A stretch of DNA of 10,690 nucleotides from Entophlyctis helioformis (GCA_025526915.1 JAHLKH010000469.1:1-10690); one strand, 5' to 3'; positions 1 through 6,199 are shown, counted from the stretch's first letter. The notes: generated by a model from the letters alone, not told the origin. Made by a program: numbers and translations.

Positions 1-117
1 CCGAGCTGCCAACGTCACTGCTGCACACGCCTTTGAGCCGCAGCATACAGTCTACAGCCGGACCCACACCGAGCTGCACCGTCACTGCTGCGCACGCCTC
101 TGAGCCGCAGCATACAG
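1..117. repeat. Imperfect ~50-bp direct repeat, two copies
   Basis: Two similar copies start with CCGAGCTGC at 1 and at 69 (period about 68) and end with GAGCCGCAGCATACAG near 50 and 117. They differ by a few substitutions and small indels. No coding potential was recognised in 1-183. This stretch lies outside the probable LTR that begins at 184, so it may be host DNA or part of another element running off the left edge. The remaining 118-183 shows nothing recognisable. Confidence 0.6.
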
Positions 118-183
118 CCCACACTCTACTCGCGGCTGCCTGCATTCTCGCAGCCCGATCTCGTTTTTCTTCAACGCGGCGCA

Positions 184-470
184 TGTAACGATATCCACGG
201 ACGGATCATCCCGTCGTGGTCCCAGGCCCTGACGCCCTGTGTCCCTGTTTCATGGACCATTGCATTGCCATATTGCTGTCCAATGGCGCGTGTCCATTCC
301 ATGTGACGCGCCTATATAAGCTGGCACTGGATAGTACTCTGCCAACCCAGCCGTTGTGCCTCGTACTTCCCAGGTGCCTATCCATCCTTATGTCTGCCTA
401 TGGCTACTGCTCTTACCAATGAACATGCCTCGTACTTCCCAGACGTATACCGTCCGTACAAGTCCTTATA
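184..470 (+). repeat. Probable 5' LTR of family-1 element
   Basis: The segment begins TGTAACG, like the well-defined LTRs of the second family here (TGTAACGG). It contains a TATA box at 313-320 and precedes gag by a short leader. The right end is uncertain. Position 470 (CCTTATA, perhaps a mutated TTACA end) is chosen because the next bases form a possible primer binding site. Position 460 (CCGTACA, which would give a TGTA...TACA inverted end) is the alternative. A 17-bp direct repeat (TGCCTCGTACTTCCCAG at 357-373 and 426-442) lies inside. No second copy of this LTR is present in the window, so the call cannot be confirmed here. Confidence 0.45.
313..320 (+). promoter_or_regulatory. TATA box of family-1 LTR
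   Basis: TATATAAG stands 187 bases upstream of the gag ATG at 507. A start site 30-40 bases downstream would fall at about 343-355. That is where GTTGTGC (353-359), the possible self-primer, begins. The motif is seen directly; its use as promoter is inferred. Confidence 0.45.
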
Positions 471-477
471 GCACAAC
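471..477 (+). promoter_or_regulatory. Possible self-primed primer binding site, family 1
   Basis: GCACAAC is the exact reverse complement of GTTGTGC at 353-359, which lies just where transcription from the TATA box is expected to start. In Tf1 of fission yeast the 5' end of the RNA folds back on the primer binding site to prime minus-strand synthesis, and this layout would allow the same. The match is only 7 bp, and the LTR end is not independently fixed. No match to a tRNA 3' end was recognised. Confidence 0.3.
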
Positions 478-506
478 TTTCAGCCGCTCGACCCGACCCA
501 GCCAGC

Positions 507-2029
507 ATGTCAGGTCCCGCAGCTGGTGCACCAACCGCGCAGCCGCAGAACCAGGCTGACGCCGATGCCACCACGTCCCAGCCGTCTGCGCCTGAAGGCC
601 GCACCCTGGAGGAGATCCTCTTGGCGGCCAGCTTTGTGCCTGTGACCGACTACCGACCTGAGGCTGTCGCCACTCGCCTGGATGAGCTGAATGAGCTGCA
701 AGCGGCCGCGTTTAACGCCACCACCCGCTCTACTCCTGCCGTCCGCGACACTCCTCCAGCCACTGGTCGCCAGAGTCGTCAACCAGCAGATGGCAGACCA
801 TGGTGCAATCAACAGCATCATCGACCGCGTCCACGCCTTGGCCACCATCTACTTGCGCAGCATGGATGCCACCGCGACCATCGAGTTCATGGCTACCTCC
901 ACCGCCACGCAGACAGAGGACTCGGTCAGCAACCTCACGCACAGGCTGGAGGCAGCCAACAGGGCCAACGCCGCTCTGGAGAAACGCGTTCTTGCCCTTG
1001 AGGCGCTCCTGCCCAGCCAGGGCCCATCCAGCGACGGGAACAACAACCGCACGCTCAGCACCCTCATTAACGGCGTCACGGTGTTCACTGGCGATCGCCT
1101 CACCACAGCTGGTGGTGCTGACGGTGTCCACCGCGCCTGGTTTGACTTCTGCCGCAGCATCGACAACGCGGTGAACGCCTGGGCTGATGGATCGTCATTC
1201 CGGCCCCACCAGATCGTCTCACTCATCACCGGCCGACTCAGCGGCGCCGCTTCCATCTGGGCACACGAGTGGGCTGGACGCCGCGACATCTTCAGTCAGT
1301 CCTGGGCTGCCATGCGCGCTGATGGCACGACCCATTTCAGCTCAAGAGCTGAAGCTCAACCAGCAGGACCGCCTGACCGCCTTTGACACGCGCCCATAGG
1401 ACGGTCCAGAGCCGACCGAGATCTTTGCCACCTACAACTCGATCATCACCGACGCAGGCTACGGCTACGACCAGTACACCATCAGAGTCCTTGCCAGGCT
1501 GTGGTGCCCCGATCTCAGCCGCTTTGTGTACACAGCCTCGGAGACGGTCACCGACATGCCCAGCCTGCTTATGCGCCTCGAGAAGGAGTACACGGAGCGC
1601 CGCCGCTCTGGCCAGACCCCACGATCGCTGCGCGCTGCTCGTCCTGACGGTACGCCCACTGTTGGGGCCATCCAACCGATCACTCCTGTGGCACCTGCGG
1701 CACCTGTGCGCCCCACGTTCTCGTGGTCCGACGTCTCTACGACCAACATGCCCGCGCTGACCCAGCAGGCTTCGCGGTGGATCTGGAACCAGCACGGATG
1801 CGTCCATTGTCGCATACCTGGCCACGTTGTGAGACGCTGTCCCGAAAAGCTCTCAGCGCGGGTCCCAGCCATTGACCCAAGGTTTGTCCCTGCCTGGGCT
1901 CTCGTGCTCTCCTGTTGGCTCGCCCGCGCACCCGACTCATCCAAAGCCTGGCTCTGCTGTAGTGTCGCCCCTTCCGGCTCTGGCTCCGGTGCGTCCACCG
2001 CCCGAACCCCCAGCACTGCAGCCGCCTGA
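507..2029 (+). pseudogene. gag: Gag of family-1 element, frameshifted and interrupted
   Basis: Gag is the structural protein that forms the virus-like particle and packages element RNA. The ATG at 507 (context GCCAGCATGT) opens a frame that reads well to about 715-750. The sequence then continues in a second frame to about 1325, and in a third frame from about 1340 to the TGA at 2027-2029. An in-frame TAG at 1397-1399 also breaks the third frame. Visible parts: a leucine-heptad coiled coil at about 919-1011; a capsid-like region at about 1080-1590 with TAGGADGVHRAWFDF and, after the stop, PTEIFATYNSIITDAGYGYD; and a zinc knuckle at 1799-1840 with the exact CX2CX4HX4C spacing (GCVHCRIPGHVVRRC). 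At least three disabling changes make this a pseudogene. No other Gag of this family is in the window to place the shifts exactly. Confidence 0.85.
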
Positions 2030-2770
2030 GCCCAGTCAGTGCCTGAGCCAACGCCTGCCCCTCCAGGCAGTGGAGATGCTGTCGATGATGTGCTTGGTGG
2101 GAATGAAACCGTGCTGGACCTGAAGCCTACGCAGCTGGTGTCGCCCACTGTGTCCCTCATCGCTGCGACCTTCATGGACTGCCCCTGTGTCGTTACAGTG
2201 GACAGCGGCAGCTCCGCCATGGTCGTCTCGCGCAAATGGGCCGCCCGTTGGAACCTTTGTGGCAAAGCCATTGCGCCATTTGACATCGCCTATGCCGGTG
2301 GCGAGCGCGTCACAGTGACGGAAGCTCTCGAAGGCGTCTTTGCCTCGGGCGACTACAGCGCCATCCTGCCCTTCTTCGTCGCAGACATCACCTCCGATCT
2401 CATCATTGGCACGCCTTGGTTCGACAAGGTCACCATTACCCTCTGGGACACCGTCACAAACAAGCTCTGCTTCACCACGCGCCACAACAGCGTCGCCTCC
2501 ACCTGGTCGCTGCTCGCAGCTGCTGCCAATCCCAGTACACTGCCGCCGCCTGCCGTCAACCTCATCTCGGCAGTCGACCTCCGGGACGCGGACGACATCC
2601 TCTTCGTGCTGGAAGCCTCTGAGCCTGATGGCGGCTGGACCGGCGACTCTCTCGCTGAGCATGTGGACGCGATCCTCGCCTACCAATACGCGCCAACAGT
2701 GTCCTCTGTCTCTGCAGCCGATCCTGACCTGCCGATGCCGACCGACGTCGTCATTGACCCAGATCTGGTC
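2030..2770 (+). pseudogene. Aspartic protease region of Pol, family 1
   Basis: This region continues in the same frame as the nucleocapsid part of gag, separated from it only by the TGA at 2027-2029. That stop could be the normal gag end, a read-through site or a mutation. The retropepsin active site VTVDSGSSAMVVS has its catalytic Asp at 2201-2203, and the flap-to-core motif DLIIGTPWF is at about 2399-2425. Together these are the two hallmarks of a Ty3/gypsy protease, which cuts Gag-Pol into mature proteins. A linker of about 100 residues follows before the frame is lost near 2765-2785. The protease core itself is intact in one frame, but the surrounding frame breaks make function unlikely. 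Confidence 0.85.
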
Positions 2771-3443
2771 CCATCGTGCTCGGAGACCGCATCTCAGCAA
2801 TCCTCAAGGCGTTCGCCGACGTCTTTCAAATCCCAAAAGGCATCCCTCCCAGCCGCCCAGAGGATCACGAAATCCCTCTGGTCGCCGACGCACGCCCTCC
2901 ATCGCGCCGCCCTCTTCCTCGCCTCAACAACAAGGAGCTCGAGATCCTGCGCAAGCAGCTGCAAACCTGGATCGATCTGGGCTACATCCGCCGCTCCACG
3001 TCGCAGTATGCGGCGACCATTCTCTTTGCGGGCAAGAAGGACGGCTCTCTGCGCCTCTGCGTTGACTACCGCGGCCTGAACGCAATCACGGTCAAAGACA
3101 AGACAACTCTGCCCACCATCCCGGCCCTCCGCGACCAGGTGGCTGGCTGCAAGTTCATCTCGTCCATCGACCTTCGTGACGGTTTCATGAACATCCACGT
3201 GGCTGACAAGGACGTGCACAAGACTGCGTTTGTGACGCGGTACGGGCACTTTGAGTTTCGCGTCATGCCATACGGTCTCGTCAACGCTCCTGCGACCATG
3301 ATGGCTCTGTCCAACCGGCTGTTTGCCGGCGCTCTGGATGTCTTCCTCGGCGTGTATGTCGACGATTTGCTCATCTACTCTCGCACTCTAGATGAGCACT
3401 GCAAGCACGTCTCGTACGTACTGCAGGTTCTCCGCAACAATCG
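2771..3443 (+). pseudogene. Reverse transcriptase of family-1 Pol, truncated
   Basis: RT copies element RNA into DNA. Continuing one frame over from the protease, the sequence has the usual lead-in (AFADVF, then GIPPSRPEDHEI), the LGYIRRSTS motif, KKDGSLRLCVDYRGLN, SSIDLRDGF with the first catalytic Asp, GHFEFRVMPYGLVNAP, and the catalytic box YVDD at 3355-3366 followed by LLIYS. Fingers and palm are therefore present. About 25 residues after YVDD the sequence runs straight into the second-family LTR at 3444, so the thumb, RNase H and integrase are gone. The open frame continues by chance into the LTR. The frame joint near 2765-2785 separates it from the protease. Confidence 0.93.
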
Positions 3444-3466
3444 TGTAACGGATGCTCGGTCGCGGT

Positions 3467-3499
3467 CACGTGATCCACGTGATCCACGTGATCCACGTG
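3467..3499 (+). promoter_or_regulatory. Array of four CACGTG palindromes, 9-bp period
   Basis: CACGTG occurs at 3467, 3476, 3485 and 3494, joined by ATC spacers. The right LTR has four (5192, 5201, 5210, 5219) and the minus-strand LTR three (6100, 6109, 6118). CACGTG is the core of the E-box/CDE1 site bound by bHLH factors such as Cbf1 and Pho4 in yeasts. The array lies near the LTR start, where a promoter-upstream U3 would be. A binding role is inferred; it could also be a simple 9-bp minisatellite. Confidence 0.5.
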
Positions 3500-3554
3500 A
3501 CCGGACAGACATTGTCGGGCCGCACTGGCTGCTCTGGTTTCCCCCGTTCTTGCA

Positions 3555-3752
3555 GTCGTCTGCCCGCCGTTCCCCTGCGTGCATACTCACTGCCCCGAGA
3601 CCAGGTCTGTGCTGCCTCCCAATGAAGTAGTCGTCTGCCCGCCGTTCCCCTGCGTGCATACTCACTGCCCCGAGACCAGGTCTGTGCTGCCTCCCAATGA
3701 AGTAGTCGTCTGCCCGCCGTTCCCCTGCGTGCATACTCACTGCCCCGAGACC
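3555..3752 (+). repeat. 75-bp tandem repeat inside left LTR (2.6 copies)
   Basis: Units begin GTCGTCTGCC at 3555, 3630 and 3705; the third is cut after about 48 bp and runs into the LTR end. Units are nearly identical. The right LTR has one full unit (5280-5354) plus the partial one (5355-5402). The minus-strand LTR has only the partial unit. Because 75 is a multiple of three, the array also yields a chance repetitive open frame that should not be taken for a gene. Confidence 0.95.
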
Positions 3753-3786
3753 AGCCGGCAAGTCCGCCTGGAGGCCCAGTACTACA

Positions 3787-3794
3787 GCAAGAAC
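3787..3794 (+). promoter_or_regulatory. Possible self-primed primer binding site, family 2
   Basis: The first eight bases after the left LTR, GCAAGAAC, are the exact reverse complement of GTTCTTGC at 3546-3553 inside the LTR, just upstream of the 75-bp repeats. The LTR segment is conserved in all three family-2 LTRs (5271-5278; 6046-6053 on the other strand). If the RNA starts at GTTCTTGC it could fold back and prime its own reverse transcription, as known for Tf1/sushi elements. I did not recognise a tRNA match. The RNA start is not known. Confidence 0.45.
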
Positions 3795-4214
3795 CCAACT
3801 TTTTTTTCGGTCGGGGCAGCATTGGTGAGCTTGGCTGGACATCCTCGCCGCCTCTGCTGCCTCGGCTGGAACCAGGGCCTGCTGGCGGTCAGCAGTCTTG
3901 CCACCCAGGCCCTGCAGAGTTGCGCCTCGAGTCTCGCACACTGGACGTCCTCGTCTCAACGCTCCTGTGCTCTCGCGGCATCCGCTTGTCAACACTGGCC
4001 GCTGTGCACCAGCGCACTTTTTTTTTCATGCGTCTTGGTCAGCAGCTGGCAGTGGGCAGTGTCGTCATCCACCCACCGGCTCTGGCATCCTATGCCTCTT
4101 TACAGCCGCCTCACACTCGCCTTCCGTCGCATGGTTCGATATCTGCCGGCATCAGCTCGCTCGCCAGCATCAGCTCCACCTGCTTGTCGCCGCATCTGCT
4201 TCTGGACATTGTCT

Positions 4215-4356
4215 CCAGGCATGCTCTGTGCCTCCTGTGAGAGGAGTTGGGGCGGGATCCACAGCCGATCACCACTTACACCCTCAACTGCACCGCTGCA
4301 ACTTTCGTCAGCTGCCACAACCACGCCGATCAGTCCTGACCACATCTGGATCAGCA
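4215..4356 (+). repeat. Imperfect direct repeat, copy 1
   Basis: It pairs with 4639-4779, at a period of about 424. The shared left part reads CCAGG(C)...GAGAGGAGT...GGGATCC and the shared right end is GACCACAT(C/T)TGGATCAG. The middle is more diverged. No function is known; it shows that the interior grew by an internal duplication. Confidence 0.65.
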
Positions 4357-4638
4357 CGTCAGTATCGGCATTCGCTTCAGCACGGCACGGCCTGCATCTG
4401 CCACAGCTGCATTGTCCGCCATATCAACCACCACTGGATCGGCTTGTGCCTCGCTGCTTCTGCAGCACGATGTTCTCGTCGACGGGCGTGTTCATCACCT
4501 CGGCCTTGGCAGCATCAGCCGCCTCAGCCACCCAGCCGCCATTGGTCTCAGCATCAGCATCCATCGGCCACAGCCTGCAGACACCGGCCCCAGCACGTTG
4601 CACATCTGTAGCTCAGCATCAGCTCCTGGACCGGGTAT

Positions 4639-4779
4639 CCAGGCCATGCTCGGTGCCTCTTGCGAGAGGAGTCTGGGGTGGGATCCCTTTTGGATCGCCA
4701 CTTGAACCCACACTGCGTCCCTGACCAGCCATCAGCCGCCACCCTACACCGTACGGCTCTGACCACATTTGGATCAGCT
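4639..4779 (+). repeat. Imperfect direct repeat, copy 2
   Basis: Second copy of the repeat at 4215-4356. Both ends are well conserved (GAGAGGAGT at about 4664, GACCACATTTGGATCAG at 4761-4777), with a divergent middle. Confidence 0.65.
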
Positions 4780-4924
4780 TACACCAACACGGCCATGCAC
4801 GTCAGCTCGGTCACCACCGGCACGATCTCGCAGCTGCTGTCGCCTTTCCATCCTGATCGCCGCACCATCCGGCTTGTCCACCTGTTCATGTGTCTGTTGA
4901 CCATGTTCACCCTCTCGGCCCCGA

Positions 4925-5020
4925 TCTGTCCATCTCTCCATCTCTCCCTCTTCCATCCACTCCATCTCTCCATCTCTTCCCCTTCCATCCACTCCATCTC
5001 TCTCTCTCTCTCTCCTTGTT
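4925..5020 (+). repeat. Pyrimidine-rich CCATCTCT/TC tract
   Basis: Repeated CCATCTCT and TTCCATCCACT blocks end in a (TC)n run before 5020. In the chromovirus on the minus strand a comparable CT-rich tract lies at the same place relative to the Pol tail (GA-rich on the plus strand, about 6310-6402). There it encodes the Pro/Ser-rich end of Pol. The position therefore looks homologous, although the repeats themselves have diverged. Confidence 0.75.
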
Positions 5021-5025
5021 GCTCT

Positions 5026-5115
5026 GTGCGCACGGTTCCCCGTCCTGTGTCCTTCGCGTCCATTGTTGCCCACACCTCTGCTTCTTGTGTGTGCAACACC
5101 CATGCATCCTCTTAG
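5026..5115 (+). pseudogene. Remnant of family-2 Pol C-terminus
   Basis: The frame reads VRTVPRPVSFASIVAHTSAS and continues to a stop at 5113-5115. It aligns codon by codon with the last 30 codons, stop included, of the minus-strand Pol (ERTVPRPVSYASIVARTSAS...). I count 10 base differences in 90. No RT, integrase or chromodomain precedes it, so it is a remnant rather than a gene. It proves that the short element shares its 3' end with the chromovirus. Confidence 0.85.
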
Positions 5116-5168
5116 TCGCTGTTCATCCACTCTTCTTTCTTATGAGTGGCTGTCTACGCTGGGGGGAG
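5116..5168 (+). promoter_or_regulatory. Conserved 3' segment with hairpin and polypurine tract
   Basis: These 53 bp between the Pol stop and the 3' LTR are identical to 6147-6199 on the other strand. They include the inverted repeat CCACTC (5127-5132) / GAGTGG (5144-5149) around an 11-base loop. They end in the polypurine tract GGGGGGAG (5161-5168), directly next to the LTR's TG. The tract is the expected RNase H-resistant primer for plus-strand DNA synthesis. The hairpin's role is unknown. Confidence 0.85.
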
Positions 5169-5436
5169 TGTAACGGATGCTCGGTCGCGGTCACGTGATC
5201 CACGTGATCCACGTGACCCACGTGACCGGACAGACATTGTCGGGCCGCACCGGCCGCTCTGGTTTCCCCCGTTCTTGCAGTCGTCTGCCCGCCGTTCCCC
5301 TGCGTGCATACTCACTGCCCCGAGACCAGGTCTGTGCTGCCTCCCAATGAAGTAGTCGTCTGCCCACCGTTCCCCTGCATGCATACTCACTGCCCCGAGA
5401 CCCGCCGGCAAGTCCGCCTGGAGGCCCAGTGCTACA
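5169..5436 (+). repeat. Family-2 LTR, right copy (268 bp)
   Basis: TGTAACGG...CAGTGCTACA. It has four CACGTG sites (5192-5224), one full 75-bp unit (5280-5354) and the terminal partial unit. It is one 75-bp unit shorter than the left copy. The next base, 5437, already belongs to the ankyrin-like open frame. The five bases after it (GGCCT) do not repeat the left flank of the other LTR. Confidence 0.93.
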
Positions 5437-5967
5437 GGCCTGCTCGGCAACAAGGCCACACTCGACCAAGCAACCACACTGCGGCTGTGGACCGAAGCGT
5501 TCAAGATGGACTGGCAGGGCGACCTGGGTCTGCTGCCTTTCGTTTGGCTGAGGGCCGACAACGGACTGCTTCTCGCACACTCTCGCTCCATGTACGACCA
5601 TCTCCGCAAACGCTTTCCTCACGACGCCGAGACCGAGGCTTCGTATGCAGGCTCAGACGCATACTACAACAACTACAACACGGAGTTCTATGAAAGTAAC
5701 AGCGACAGCCAACGGCTGCTTCTCATTCCCATGCGGCACGGCTGGTTCGATCTAGTCGACTTTTCGTATCCGATCACACTCCCTCGCTTGGCCATCTGCT
5801 ATGGATGCCTCGATCTGCTCAAGCATCTCGACGACAAGTACAACACACTCAAGGACTGGATGGCAAAGCACGATCCGTCAAGCGTGTACTGGAAACAAGC
5901 AGTTGATCTTGCAGCGGAACACGGACACCTCGATGTTGTGCAGTACTTGTTTGCAGCTGGTGTGTAG
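5437..5967 (+). pseudogene. Fragment of ankyrin-repeat-like host gene between two LTRs
   Basis: An uninterrupted frame runs from the first base after the LTR (5437) to 5962. The final Val and TAG stop (5965-5967) come from the LTR inserted at 5963. The first in-frame ATG is at 5506, but the residues before it (GLLGNKATLDQATTLRLW) look equally coding, so the true start is lost upstream. The C-terminal end has an ankyrin-type helix pair, VDLAAEHGHLDVVQYLFAAG, and a weaker one before it, LAICYGCLDLLKHLDD. Ankyrin repeats serve in protein binding. The Trp/Tyr-rich N-terminal part was not recognised. Base composition is less extreme than the retroelement DNA around it. Both ends are destroyed, so the remaining ~530 bp is a gene relic. 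The family call rests mainly on one good repeat. Confidence 0.7.
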
Positions 5968-6146
5968 CACTGGGCCTCCAGGCAGACTTGCCGGCTGGTT
6001 GCAGGGGCAGTGAGTATGCACGCGAGGAAGGGCGGGCAGACGACTGCAAGAACGGGGGCAACCAGAGCGGGGGACGCGGCCGGGCGATGTCTGTCCGGTC
6101 ACGTGGGTCACGTGGATCACGTGACCGCGACCGAGCATCCGTTACA
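5963..6146 (-). repeat. 3' LTR of chromovirus, short form (184 bp)
   Basis: On the minus strand it begins TGTAACGG at 6146 and ends GTGCTACA at 5963. It lacks the full 75-bp unit and has three CACGTG sites (6118, 6109, 6100). It is 84 bp shorter than the 268-bp LTR, exactly one 75-bp plus one 9-bp unit. Sequence otherwise follows the other two LTRs with scattered substitutions. It truncates the ankyrin ORF and gives it a stop. Confidence 0.93.
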
Positions 6147-6199
6147 CTCCCCCCAGCGTAGACAGCCACTCATAAGAAAGAAGAGTGGATGAACAGCGA
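6147..6199 (-). promoter_or_regulatory. Conserved 3' segment and polypurine tract of chromovirus
   Basis: It is identical over 53 bp to 5116-5168 in the opposite orientation. The polypurine tract is at 6147-6154 (GGGGGGAG on the minus strand), next to the LTR. The hairpin arms are at 6166-6171 and 6183-6188. The Pol stop codon ends just before it, at 6200. Confidence 0.85.

Larger units (their letters stand above)
184..3443 (+). mobile_element. Decayed Ty3/gypsy LTR retrotransposon, family 1 (5' part)
   Basis: The order is LTR-like leader, gag with a coiled coil and a CCHC zinc knuckle, aspartic protease, then reverse transcriptase, which is the Ty3/gypsy order. RNase H, integrase and the 3' LTR are missing because the element stops abruptly at 3443, where a second-family LTR begins. 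Reading-frame changes near 715-750, 1320-1345 and 2765-2785 and stops at 1397 and 2027 show that it is dead. Its RT differs clearly from that of the minus-strand element in this window (YVDD against YMDD, many other differences), so it is a separate family. The left end at 184 is inferred from the TGTAACG start and is less certain than the coding part. Confidence 0.88.
3444..3786 (+). repeat. Family-2 LTR, left copy (343 bp)
   Basis: It starts TGTAACGG and ends CAGTACTACA. Against the right copy at 5169-5436 it shows one extra 75-bp unit and about seven substitutions over the shared 268 bp. It contains four CACGTG sites at 9-bp spacing near the start and a 75-bp tandem repeat in its second half. 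It truncates the family-1 RT at 3443. Confidence 0.93.
3787..5025 (+). other. Interior of family-2 short element, no recognisable gene
   Basis: This 1.24-kb stretch contains open frames up to a few hundred codons, but none shows a recognisable domain, and the longest one owes part of its length to the LTR tandem repeat. Features seen: T8 at 3800-3807 and T9 at 4018-4026, an imperfect direct repeat (4215-4356 and 4639-4779), and a pyrimidine-rich tract before 5020. It could be a captured host segment, a much decayed gag region or non-coding packaging sequence. The 5' half of the related chromovirus lies outside the window, so homology could not be tested. Confidence 0.5.
3444..5436 (+). mobile_element. 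Non-autonomous or rearranged LTR element, family 2
   Basis: Two direct LTR copies (3444-3786 and 5169-5436) flank 1382 bp of interior. The left LTR is followed at once by a possible primer binding site. The right LTR is preceded by the polypurine tract GGGGGGAG. The interior has no gag or pol domain except the last ~30 codons of a Pol tail (5026-5115), which matches the tail of the chromovirus on the opposite strand. This is what a non-autonomous derivative (LARD/TRIM-like) looks like, using another copy's enzymes. The 5-bp flanks differ (AATCG left, GGCCT right), and the left flank is family-1 RT while the right flank is the ankyrin ORF. Recombination between two insertions is therefore likely. 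Confidence 0.8.

Noticed and set aside
118..183. Looked for an extension of the family-1 LTR or another gene left of 184.
   Set aside because: No LTR-like ends, coding frame or similarity to other parts of the window were seen.
1465..2286. 273-codon minus-strand open frame opposite family-1 gag and protease.
   Set aside because: The opposite strand carries a zinc knuckle and the DSG protease motif in order; the antisense frame shows no domain.
3444..3786. 75-bp repeat array considered as a CRISPR-like or satellite array.
   Set aside because: There are no unique spacers, the units are contiguous, and the same array sits at the same place in other LTRs of the family.
3375..3995. 206-codon minus-strand frame containing repeated HAGERRADD-type blocks.
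   Set aside because: It is the complement of the LTR tandem repeat and spans the LTR boundary and part of family-1 RT; it is a by-product of repeat length.
3898..4611. 237-codon open frame in the interior of the short element.
   Set aside because: The product is His/Ser/Pro/Cys-rich without a known domain. Several frames are open in parallel here, so coding is not supported.
3579..4724. 381-codon plus-strand open frame with 25-residue repeats.
   Set aside because: The repeats are the 75-bp LTR units read in frame. The frame starts inside an LTR and runs into an interior with no recognisable domain.
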